A DNA stretch of 32,870 bases from Verrucomicrobiota bacterium (GTDB lineage Bacteria > Verrucomicrobiota > Verrucomicrobiia > Limisphaerales > JADLHS01). The translations under genes were made by a program, and so were the position numbers. Below are positions 22,596 to 29,562 of this stretch, in pieces. A model generated the notes under the pieces. That model was not told the origin of the DNA. It made no database searches and saw only the letters and a program-made list of their open reading frames with translations. The DNA is taken from contig JANXWY010000349.1 of assembly GCA_025350905.1 (NCBI GenBank), positions 1 to 32,870 of the forward strand, given 5' to 3'. Positions within the stretch are counted from its first letter, which is position 1. Each line of letters starts with the position of its first letter.

Positions 22596-24800
22596 ATGGC
22601 AACTACCCCGCTTACGGCTGATGCAATCACGGACTTGATCAACGGACTAAAACAATTGTCCCGCAATTTGTGGTGGACTTGGGACCAGGAAGCCCAGGAA
22701 TTGTTCCAGGAACTTTCACCGCGCGGCTGGCAGAATCTTTATCACAACGCCGTCGCCATTCTCCGGGAGGTCTCGGAAACCGAATTGCGCGCCCGGCTGC
22801 AGGACCCGGATTTCGCCAGCCACGTGCGCCAGGTGATCCGCGATTTCGAGAGTTACATGGGCGACCAGAAAACCTGGGGGGCGCAACACGCGCCGGCCTT
22901 GGCCAAAAATCCCGTCGCCTATTTCTCCGCCGAGTTTGGCTTTCACGAAACCCTGCCCATCGCCGCGGGCGGGCTGGGCATTCTCGCCGGCGACCACACC
23001 AAAGCCGCCAGCGATCTTGGCCTGGGCTTTTGCGGCATCAGCCTGTTCTACCGCGAAGGCTATTTTCAGCAGGCGGTGGACAACAACAACTGGCAGACGG
23101 AATTCTATTCGCGCCTGGAGCCGAAAAACCTTCCCATGGAACCCGTGGTGGATGCCCAGGGTAAACCGCTGGTCATCTCTGTCCGGATCGCCATGTCACA
23201 GGTCAAACTACTCGCGTGGCGAGCCAATGTCGGGCGCGTGCCCGTGTACCTGCTCGATGCCAATCACCCGGACAACGAACTGCATTTCCGCGACCTCACC
23301 AAACGCGTCTACGGCGGCGACAGCACCACTCGCATCATGCAGGAGATCATCCTCGGGGTCGGCGGCGTGCGATTATTGCGTGCGCTGGGGGTCCAACCGT
23401 CCACCTTCCACATGAACGAAGGTCACGCGGCGTTCCTCACGCTGGAATTGATCCGCGAAAAAATGGCCGGCGGGAAGCCGTTTGACGTAGCGCTGGCCGC
23501 GACGAAATCGGAATGCATTTTTACGACGCACACGCCGGTCGAAGCCGGGCATGACCGGTTTAATCAGGAGTTGATGACCTACGCGGCCCGCGACTTGGCC
23601 GAGCAAATCAAGCTTGCGCCTGAACAGCTGATGGGCCTGGGCCGCGTCAAACCGACCGAGGCGTCGGAGTCGTTCTGCATGACCGTGCTGGCGCTCAAGG
23701 TTTCGCGCGCTGCCAATGCCGTCAGCGCACTGCACGGCGATGTCAGTCGGCAGATGTGGCAATGCCTCTATCCGGGCGTGCCGGTGGATAAGGTGCCCAT
23801 CGGCCACATCACCAACGGCATTCATGTCGCGGGTTGGATGAAGGGCACCGTACGACGGTTCTGGCGCAAACGCCTCGCCAATGGCAATGCCACCGTGACC
23901 CCTCCCGGCGGCACGGGCGATACCACGCGCTTCTGGCAGGCGGCCGACGGCCATGACTGGGCCAACCAAATCAACTCGCCCGCGTTTTGGCAGAAAATGC
24001 TCGACCCGAATTTCGTCAGTGACGAGGAACTTTGGGCGTTGCGCTACAAGTTGCGGCGGGAGCTGCTCGAATTCTCGCGGCGCCGCCTGCTCCTGCAAGC
24101 GCAACGCGTCACCCATGACGACTTCATCGCGTTCGACCAGTTGCTCAATCCCGATGCGCTGACCATCGGCTTTGCCCGACGCTTTGCGACGTACAAACGC
24201 GCACCGCTGATTTTCCAGCAGTTCGAAAACATCGTCCGGCTGACGCGCGACACCCAGCGCCCGGTGCAATTCATCTTCGCCGGCAAAGCGCATCCGCGCG
24301 ACGACGATGGCAAACGCTTCATCCAGCAGATCATTCACCTCAGCCGCTTCAGCGACCTCAAGGGCCATCTGGTGTTCATTGAAAACTACGACGTCCACGT
24401 CGCACGCCAGATGGTTTCCGGCTGCGACGTGTGGCTGAACAATCCGCGCCGACCGCTCGAAGCCTCCGGCACCAGCGGCATGAAGGCCAGTTGCCAGGGC
24501 GGATTAAACTTGAGCATCCTCGACGGCTGGTGGCGGGAAGGTTACGACGGCACGAACGGTTTTGCCATCGGCGAAGACTCGCATCCGAGCTCGGTGGAGG
24601 AGCAGGATCGCCGCGACAGCGCGAATTTGTACCAGGTGCTCACCGAGCAGGTGATCCCGTGCTACTACGACCGCGACGCCAACGGCATCCCGCGGCAATG
24701 GCTGAAGAAAATCCGCCGGGCCATGGCCACGCTCGTCACGCAGTTCAGCACCTGTCGCATGGTGCAGGATTATGCGGAAAAATATTACCTGACGAAGTAG
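22596..24800 (+). CDS. glgP: Alpha-glucan (glycogen) phosphorylase, GT35
   Basis: Releases glucose 1-phosphate from the ends of glycogen or maltodextrin using phosphate and pyridoxal phosphate in the cytosol. The 734-residue protein is of the shorter bacterial/archaeal type (TIGR02094-like). It opens with the DUF3417-type segment (LSRNLWWTWDQEAQELF) and then YFSAEFGFHETLPIAAGGLG, the glycine-rich substrate loop. HMNEGHAAFL (about 271-280) and IGHITNGIHVAGW line the active site. The cofactor Lys is 630 in EASGTSGMKASCQGG (24483-24485). Nothing is missing. It appears to be transcribed alone from the divergent gap. The start at ATG 22596 agrees with the family. Confidence 0.94.
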   Translation: MATTPLTADAITDLINGLKQLSRNLWWTWDQEAQELFQELSPRGWQNLYHNAVAILREVSETELRARLQDPDFASHVRQVIRDFESYMGDQKTWGAQHAPALAKNPVAYFSAEFGFHETLPIAAGGLGILAGDHTKAASDLGLGFCGISLFYREGYFQQAVDNNNWQTEFYSRLEPKNLPMEPVVDAQGKPLVISVRIAMSQVKLLAWRANVGRVPVYLLDANHPDNELHFRDLTKRVYGGDSTTRIMQEIILGVGGVRLLRALGVQPSTFHMNEGHAAFLTLELIREKMAGGKPFDVALAATKSECIFTTHTPVEAGHDRFNQELMTYAARDLAEQIKLAPEQLMGLGRVKPTEASESFCMTVLALKVSRAANAVSALHGDVSRQMWQCLYPGVPVDKVPIGHITNGIHVAGWMKGTVRRFWRKRLANGNATVTPPGGTGDTTRFWQAADGHDWANQINSPAFWQKMLDPNFVSDEELWALRYKLRRELLEFSRRRLLLQAQRVTHDDFIAFDQLLNPDALTIGFARRFATYKRAPLIFQQFENIVRLTRDTQRPVQFIFAGKAHPRDDDGKRFIQQIIHLSRFSDLKGHLVFIENYDVHVARQMVSGCDVWLNNPRRPLEASGTSGMKASCQGGLNLSILDGWWREGYDGTNGFAIGEDSHPSSVEEQDRRDSANLYQVLTEQVIPCYYDRDANGIPRQWLKKIRRAMATLVTQFSTCRMVQDYAEKYYLTK

Positions 24801-24946
24801 GCTCGCCCCGGTTCGTCAACACTCAAGGGCCGGCCCTAGAGCCGCCCCGTCGCCGGCTTTGCCCGCAAGCCAGGCGCCGGAGAAAATAGCATCGGCCCCG
24901 GGTTTCGCACTGGGTAGCCTTGCGCTCTGCCAAAGTACGCAACCGC

Positions 24947-26131
24947 ATGCGCCATAAAATTTTTCTGAGCCTCGGCTCGGCTATTTTGACATTGGGGTGG
25001 GCAAACGTTTTGGAGCCGGCCGTGGCGGCCCCAAACTCGTATGCCCAATGGCAAAATGGTCCGCCGCCGAACGAGGATTTTTTCCCCATCGCCGTCTGGC
25101 TCCAACCACCGGACAAAGCTCGGCAATATCTGGCTGCGGGTTTCAACGCTTACATCGGCCTGTGGAACGGGCCCACGGAGGATCAACTCGCCACTTTGAA
25201 ACGCGCGGGCATGAAGGTTTTCTGTGAGCAAAACGAGACCGCGCTGAAACACCTCGCTGATCCCACCCTCATCGGCTGGCTGCACGGGGATGAGCCGGAC
25301 AATGCGCAGTCCCTTGGCCAGGGCCAGGGCTACGGGCCGCCCATTTCGCCGGAGAAAATCATTGCGGACTACAAGCGGATCCAAGCCCGGGATCCGTCGC
25401 GCCCCGTCCTGCTTAATCTCGGTCAGGGCGTCGCGTGGGACAACTACATTGGTCGAGGCGTGCGTCGCCATCATCCGGAGGATTATCCTGAATACGTCCG
25501 CGGCTGTGACATTGCTTCCTTCGACATTTATCCGGGGGTCCATGATGCACCCGAGATTTCCGGCAAGTTCTGGTTCGTGGCGGAGGGTGTCCAGCGGTTA
25601 AGCCACTGGGCCGGACCGGAGCGGATGGTGTGGAATTGTATTGAATGCACGCGCATCGGTAACCCGACCAACAAAGCGACGCCGCAACAGGTGCGCTCCG
25701 AGGTTTGGATGTCGCTCATTCACGGATCGCGCGGCTTGATTTATTTCGTCCACGAATGGAAACCGCGGTTCAACGAATCCGCTTTGCTCGACGATCCGGA
25801 AATGTTGGCGGCCGTCACCGCGAGCAATCGTCAGATCACGCGGCTCGCTCCCGTCTTGAACGCCCCCACGGCGGAGGCTGCGGTGGCTGTTAACTTTGAG
25901 CCGAAGGATAACCCAGTCGCGGTCCTCACGAAGAAAAAGGACGGCGCGTTATTTCTCTTTGCCGTCGGCATGCGGGAGGGGAATACGAAGGCAACGTTCA
26001 CCCTCAAGAATTATTCCGGCGCGCAATCCATCGAAGTCCTCGACGAAAACCGGACGCTGATCGCCAAAAACGGCGTATTCCAGGACCAATTCGCGCCGTG
26101 GGCGGTGCATCTTTACCGCCTCCAGCCGTAG
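24947..26131 (+). CDS. Secreted TIM-barrel-like protein, possible glycoside hydrolase
   Basis: Not placed in a named family. From ATG 24947 it has 394 residues and a signal peptide (RHKIFLSLGSAILTLGW, probable cut near PAVAA). A TTG at 24920 would only lengthen the start. The body reads like a (beta/alpha)8 glycoside hydrolase. FFPIAVWLQPP opens the barrel, LIGWLHGDEPDN (about 99-110) carries an Asp-Glu pair at a strand end, CDIASFDIYPG follows, and LIHGSRGLIYFVHEW (about 258-272) carries a second candidate acid. The last 90 residues look like a small beta-domain (AVAVLTKK, LFLFAVGMREG), common at the end of such enzymes. It follows glgP by 146 bases and may be part of the same carbohydrate block. 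Activity is a guess. Confidence 0.65.
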   Translation: MRHKIFLSLGSAILTLGWANVLEPAVAAPNSYAQWQNGPPPNEDFFPIAVWLQPPDKARQYLAAGFNAYIGLWNGPTEDQLATLKRAGMKVFCEQNETALKHLADPTLIGWLHGDEPDNAQSLGQGQGYGPPISPEKIIADYKRIQARDPSRPVLLNLGQGVAWDNYIGRGVRRHHPEDYPEYVRGCDIASFDIYPGVHDAPEISGKFWFVAEGVQRLSHWAGPERMVWNCIECTRIGNPTNKATPQQVRSEVWMSLIHGSRGLIYFVHEWKPRFNESALLDDPEMLAAVTASNRQITRLAPVLNAPTAEAAVAVNFEPKDNPVAVLTKKKDGALFLFAVGMREGNTKATFTLKNYSGAQSIEVLDENRTLIAKNGVFQDQFAPWAVHLYRLQP

Positions 26132-26226
26132 TCGGCTTGGCTAATTCGTAAAATGCTGGTAATGCTGTATCACGCTTTTCCAAGCGCGGATTAATCAACC
26201 CGGCTGCCCGAGCGGTAAAGTGCCAA

Positions 26227-27456
26227 ATGAATTTCTTTGTCCAACACAGTGAATTGCGCGACCTCTACGACCGGGTCGCCGCTGGCGAACGCATCACCGA
26301 GGCCGACGCGTTGCGGTTGTTTGAATCCAAAGATCTGAACGCGCTCGGGGCCATCGCCGATCTCGCGCGGCAAAAAAAAGTGGGCAACCGCGCCAGCTAC
26401 ATCATCAACCGCTACCTCAACTACTCGAACTATTGCATCCTCTCCTGCCAGTTCTGCTCGTTCGCACGCAAGAAACGCGACGCGGATGGTTTCGAGTTGA
26501 CGATTCCGCAGATGGTTGAGAAGGCGCGCGAGGCGTTGAAACTCGGGATCACGGAGCTGCACATCGTCGGCGGACTGCATCCGTCGCTGCCCTTCAGTTA
26601 CTACGTGGAGATGTTGAAAGCATTGAGCGCGCTCAACGCCGAGGTAGGGTCGTCGCGCTGCGACGACCGGACGGCGCAGCGTGCCGTCCCTACCCAGAAG
26701 CTGCAACTCAAATGCTTCACCGCGATTGAAATTCTCCACCTCGCCTGGCTCGCGAAAAAATCCGTCGAACAAACGTTGATTGAACTGAAGGCCGCCGGAC
26801 TCGAATCGCTCACTGGTGGCGGCGCGGAAATTTTCCAGAAAGAGGTTCGCAGCGCCATCGCCAAGGGCAAGGAATCCGCCGAGGAATATCTGGACGTCCA
26901 TCGTACCTGGCATCGCCTGGGCGGACGCAGCACCTGCACGATGCTGTTTGGCCACGTCGAATCGCTTGCGGACCGCGTGGATCATCTGCGGCAATTGCGC
27001 GCGTTGCAGGACGAGACGAAGGGCTTTGTCGGCTTCGTGCCGCTGCCGTATCAGCCGGAGAACAACGACATCCCGGTGAAAACGCCGCCCACGGGCTTCG
27101 ACGCGTTGCGCACCCTCGCCGTGAGCCGCATCTACCTCGACAACTTCGATCACATCACGGCTTACTGGGTGGGCCTGGGGATGAAGCTGGCGCAGGTGGC
27201 ATTGAGCTACGGCGCGGACGATCTGCACGGGACGATCCTTGAGGAACACATCTTCCACATGGCCGGCGCGACCTCGCCGCAATTGCAGACCGAAGCTGAG
27301 ATGCTGAAAGCCATCCGCGAAGCCGGCCGCATCCCGGTGCAGCGGAATACGTTTTACGAACCGATCAAGGTGTGGGATGGCGCGGCAGCAGCGACCGAAT
27401 CCGAACCACCGTCGGGCAAATCCAAAATGCTGGAGGATAATCTGGCGACGGCGTGA
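26227..27456 (+). CDS. mqnE: Aminofutalosine synthase (radical SAM), with palindromic repeat inserted
   Basis: Makes aminofutalosine from an enolpyruvyl-benzoate and SAM in the futalosine route to menaquinone. The protein has 409 residues. Cys 70, 74 and 77 (CILSCQFCSF) form the CX3CX2C site for the 4Fe-4S cluster. ELHIVGGLHPSLPF (110-123), CFTAIEI, SLTGGGAEIF, TCTMLFGHVES and FVGFVPLPYQPENN follow in the MqnE order, so MqnE fits better than MqnC. Residues about 140-156 (VGSSRCDDRTAQRAVPT) are extra and come from an in-frame palindromic repeat. Homologues pass straight to the LKCFTAIEI strand. The 3' end of this gene recurs twice downstream. No other mqn gene is in the window. Confidence 0.92.
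   Translation: MNFFVQHSELRDLYDRVAAGERITEADALRLFESKDLNALGAIADLARQKKVGNRASYIINRYLNYSNYCILSCQFCSFARKKRDADGFELTIPQMVEKAREALKLGITELHIVGGLHPSLPFSYYVEMLKALSALNAEVGSSRCDDRTAQRAVPTQKLQLKCFTAIEILHLAWLAKKSVEQTLIELKAAGLESLTGGGAEIFQKEVRSAIAKGKESAEEYLDVHRTWHRLGGRSTCTMLFGHVESLADRVDHLRQLRALQDETKGFVGFVPLPYQPENNDIPVKTPPTGFDALRTLAVSRIYLDNFDHITAYWVGLGMKLAQVALSYGADDLHGTILEEHIFHMAGATSPQLQTEAEMLKAIREAGRIPVQRNTFYEPIKVWDGAAAATESEPPSGKSKMLEDNLATA
26643..26694. repeat. Compound palindrome inserted in frame in mqnE
   Basis: An outer 7-bp stem GGTAGGG/CCCTACC (26643-26649, 26688-26694) encloses two perfect hairpins. They are GGTCGTCG-5-CGACGACC (26648-26668) and GGACGGC-7-GCCGTCC (26669-26689). The 52 bases are almost wholly paired. 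They add about 17-19 residues to MqnE without shifting the frame. This is the shape of a dispersed palindromic repeat. Confidence 0.88.
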
Positions 27457-27520
27457 GAAAATCCCGTTACGAAGACAACCTTGCACGAAAGCCGCTTCAC
27501 TCTTACATTTTGACCGTTCT

Positions 27521-27850
27521 ATGAGCGCACTTGAAGCAGCCGAAGAAATCCTTGCCAAGCTGACGCGAGCGGAAAAAGCGCAGTTGCTACGCTGGACGGC
27601 GAATGATTTGAGCGACGCTTTTCCCGGAATCGAAAGTCGTCCGGGCGTCTGCGGTGGTGAGCCATGCATTGTCCGCACCCGAGTTCCCGTTTGGGTGCTG
27701 GAACAGGCACGACGCCTTGGCGTTTCGGAAGCCGATCTTCTCCGATCCTACCCGACTTTGCGCGCGGAAGACGTGGCCAATGCGTGGGCTTACGTGCGCT
27801 CCCACCGCGACGAAATCATCCGGCAGATCGAGGAAAACGAGGCCGACTGA
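27521..27850 (+). CDS. DUF433 antitoxin (cassette 1)
   Basis: Probably the antitoxin and DNA-binding partner of the next gene. It has 109 residues. The N-terminal 35 residues (SALEAAEEILAKLTRAEKAQLL) are a helical extension seen in the longer DUF433 proteins. The DUF433 core follows: SRPGVCGGEPCIVRTRVPVWVL, split here as the canonical GG-P-I-RTR-V turn, then SEADLLRSYPTLRAEDVANAWAY. It starts at ATG 27521, 64 bases after mqnE, and its stop overlaps the toxin start by one base (TGATG at 27848-27852), which indicates translational coupling. Confidence 0.85.
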   Translation: MSALEAAEEILAKLTRAEKAQLLRWTANDLSDAFPGIESRPGVCGGEPCIVRTRVPVWVLEQARRLGVSEADLLRSYPTLRAEDVANAWAYVRSHRDEIIRQIEENEAD

Positions 27851-28185
27851 TGGCGCGGCTTTATTCCAACGAAAACTTTCCGCTCCCCGTCGTCGAACAA
27901 CTCCGCGCCTTCGGTCACGACGTTTTGACCATTCAACAGTCTGGCAAAGCCGACCAGGCATTGCCGGATGACGAAGTTCTCAAGTTTGCCTCTGGGGACA
28001 ACCGGACAGTGCTCACGTTGAATCGCCGCCACTTCATCCGGCTGCATCAAAAAGACCAGGCACATTCCGGCATCATCTTCTGCACATTTGACGCGGACTT
28101 TGCCGGCCAGGCCGGGCGCATTCACAAAGCGATCGGTGGCCAGATCTCGCTGAATGGGCAATTGATACGTGTAAATCGGCCATGA
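27850..28185 (+). CDS. DUF5615 PIN-like toxin (cassette 1)
   Basis: Probable PIN/Mut7-C-like nuclease toxin, 111 residues. The opening ARLYSNENFPLPVVEQLRAF, with an acidic and an Asn residue after the first strand, and then GHDVLTIQQSGKA, PDDEVLKFA, RTVLTLNRRHFIRLH and HSGIIFCTFDAD are all in the standard order of this family. The frame is complete. It pairs with the DUF433 gene just upstream, the usual arrangement for this toxin-antitoxin type. Five bases after its stop the copied mqnE 3' end begins. Confidence 0.87.
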   Translation: MARLYSNENFPLPVVEQLRAFGHDVLTIQQSGKADQALPDDEVLKFASGDNRTVLTLNRRHFIRLHQKDQAHSGIIFCTFDADFAGQAGRIHKAIGGQISLNGQLIRVNRP

Positions 28186-28190
28186 AAACA

Positions 28191-28382
28191 GGCGCGACAT
28201 CGCCGCAATTGCAGACGGAAGCTGAGATGCTGAAAGCCATCCGCGAAGCCGGCCGCACGCCAGTGCAACGAAATACTTTTTACTAACCGATCAAGGTGTG
28301 GGATGGCGCGACAACGGCAACGGAAGCTGAGCCGCCGTCGGGCAAATCCAAAATGTTGGAGGATAATCTGGCGACGGCGTAA
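28191..28382 (+). pseudogene. Second copy of the mqnE 3' end
   Basis: Its 192 bases align without gaps to 27265-27456 (codons GATSPQLQTEAEM to the stop). I count 20 differences, about 90% identity. Twelve are synonymous or swap the stop codon, which is the pattern of a gene that diverged while functional. One change (GAA to TAA, codon 32) now stops the frame. It has no start or upstream part and sits directly after toxin 1. Confidence 0.9.
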
Positions 28383-28455
28383 AAATGTTCTTCCCCTTGC
28401 GCTCAAAACATTCGCCACTGACAACCGCCCCTTTCCGTTGTAAGCTTTCGCCGTC

Positions 28456-28683
28456 ATAAACTGGCAAGATTACATCACCGCCGATCCCGCTGTGCTGGTT
28501 GGCAAACCCGTGATTCGCGGCACTCGACTGGCCGTCGAATTCATTCTGGGACTCATCGTGCAAAGCTGGCCCGAAGACGAGATCATCCGCAACTACCGCC
28601 TGACTCGCGAGCAAGTGCGCGCCTGCGTGGCTTGGGCGCAGCAGCGGTTGAATGAGGAAAAGGTGTTCGCCATCGCCGTGTGA
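28456..28683 (+). CDS. DUF433 antitoxin (cassette 2), without a standard start codon
   Basis: About 75 residues. NWQDYITADPAVLVGKPVIRG, TRLAVEFILGLIVQSW and DEIIRNYRLTREQVRACVAWA give the complete short form of the DUF433 family. The codon where a Met is expected, before NWQDY, is ATA (28456-28458), and no ATG, GTG or TTG lies between it and the upstream stop at 28441. The first GTG (28492) falls inside the conserved core. Either ATA is used, or the start was lost. It differs in sequence from the cassette 1 antitoxin, so the two are not recent duplicates. The toxin frame begins 10 bases after its stop. Confidence 0.72.
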   Translation: MNWQDYITADPAVLVGKPVIRGTRLAVEFILGLIVQSWPEDEIIRNYRLTREQVRACVAWAQQRLNEEKVFAIAV

Positions 28684-28692
28684 TTATCCCGC

Positions 28693-29051
28693 ATGCGGAT
28701 CTGCGCCAACGAAAACCTGCCGGAAGATTGCGTCCTCCGCTTGCGTCAGGACGGCCACGATGTGCTCTGGATTCGTGAAGCTGCCCCCGGCGGTCCCGAC
28801 ACCGATGTTCTCGCCCGTGCTCACGCAGACGGTCGCCTGCTCATCAGCTTCGACAAAGACTTTGGCGAACTTGTTTCCGCCGCGGCGCCAAGGCATCGCA
28901 CGGCGTTGTGCTCTTCCGTATGGGGCAACCTTCCGCCGTAGCCGTGGCCGCGCAGGTTGCCGCCGTGCTGGCGTCGCGCGATGACTGGGCCGGCCATTTC
29001 AGTGTCGTGGAAGAATTCGCCATTCGGATGAGGCCGCTGCCCAAAGGATGA
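28693..29051 (+). pseudogene. DUF5615 PIN-like toxin (cassette 2), frameshifted
   Basis: The first part (RICANENLPEDCVLRLRQDGHDVLWIREAAPGG, then LLISFDKDFGEL) is a good DUF5615 toxin. At 28870-28874 the frame shifts. One T appears to be missing from a T-run, where GTT TTC CGC CGC is expected. In the next frame the family sequence continues as GAKASHGVVLFRMGQPSAV to a TGA at 29049-29051. Without repair the product ends early at 28941. A one-base sequencing error in the T-run would give the same picture. Confidence 0.8.
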
Positions 29052-29064
29052 CGAATGTTCCCTG

Positions 29065-29124
29065 GCGGGCGTGACCTCGCCGCAATTGCCAACCGAAGCT
29101 GAAATGACCACAGCCATTTGTGAA
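29065..29124 (+). pseudogene. Third, short copy of the mqnE 3' region
   Basis: In the same phase as mqnE it reads AGVTSPQLPTEAEMTTAICE against native AGATSPQLQTEAEMLKAIRE. That is 48 of 60 bases by eye. It begins at nearly the same mqnE codon as copy 2 and follows toxin 2 by 13 bases. After 29124 the similarity ends. Confidence 0.75.
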
Positions 29125-29131
29125 ATCGTGA

Positions 29132-29437
29132 AATTCGGCGCCCGCGCGGCACACCAACGCGATGGCGAAACGACTGGCCGCCGGCATCAAGGATTTGGCC
29201 GGAATCAAAATCGCCTACGCCGTGGACAGCAACGCTGTGTTCGCCGACCTCCCCCAACCCGCGGTGGCCGCGCTGCATGATCGCGGCTGGAAATTCTACA
29301 CGAACGTCGGCGGCTGGGAGGAGGCGCAGCTCATGTGCAGTTGGGATACCACGATGGAGGATGTGGATCAATTGGATCAATTCGTCGCCGATCTGCGCGC
29401 GATCGTTACGCCGCCTGCGGTTCCGCAAGAATTTTGA
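29132..29437 (+). pseudogene. C-terminal remnant of low-specificity threonine aldolase
   Basis: The frame, open from 29132, reads ARHTNAMAKRLAAGIKDL, then IAYAVDSNAVFADLPQPA, GWKFYTNVGGW and LMCSWDTTMEDVDQL. This is the C-terminal domain of threonine aldolases (PLP-dependent beta-eliminating lyase fold). The N-terminal two thirds, including the PLP lysine, are absent. An ATG at 29162 could start a 91-residue peptide, but the domain would have no active site. It joins the third mqnE copy, so ltaE may once have been the neighbour of mqnE. Confidence 0.8.
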
Positions 29438-29457
29438 ACCTCTCGCCACGATCGATC

Positions 29458-29499
29458 GTGTCAAAAGTAAGGAGCGACCCCTTTAAGGAGCGACCCCTT
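29458..29499 (+). repeat. Dispersed repeat and 16-bp tandem repeat before the IS
   Basis: TAAGGAGCGACCCCTT is present twice in tandem (29468-29483, 29484-29499). The 22 bases 29458-29479 also occur in inverse orientation at 32047-32068 with one mismatch. They lie 18 bases before the IS left end. Confidence 0.75.
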
Positions 29500-29517
29500 T
29501 ACGCGCCGGCCTGAGCG

Positions 29518-29547
29518 CCTTAGCCGTAACGATGCAGTTGGAATTGG
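29518..29547 (+). repeat. Left terminal inverted repeat of the IS
   Basis: Thirty bases beginning CCTTAGCCGTAAC. They differ from the right repeat at positions 4, 22 and 28. Confidence 0.88.
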
Positions 29548-29562
29548 GCCACCGATGGTGGA

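Noticed and set aside
26195-26226. tRNA-like stretch GGCTGCCCGAGCGGTAAAG before mqnE
   Set aside because: It resembles a tRNA D-loop, but no acceptor, anticodon or T arm can be built around it.
27456-29124. An integron or integrase-driven island at the mqnE end
   Set aside because: No integrase gene and no attC-like palindromes are seen at the repeat edges. Homologous recombination explains the mostly synonymous divergence better.
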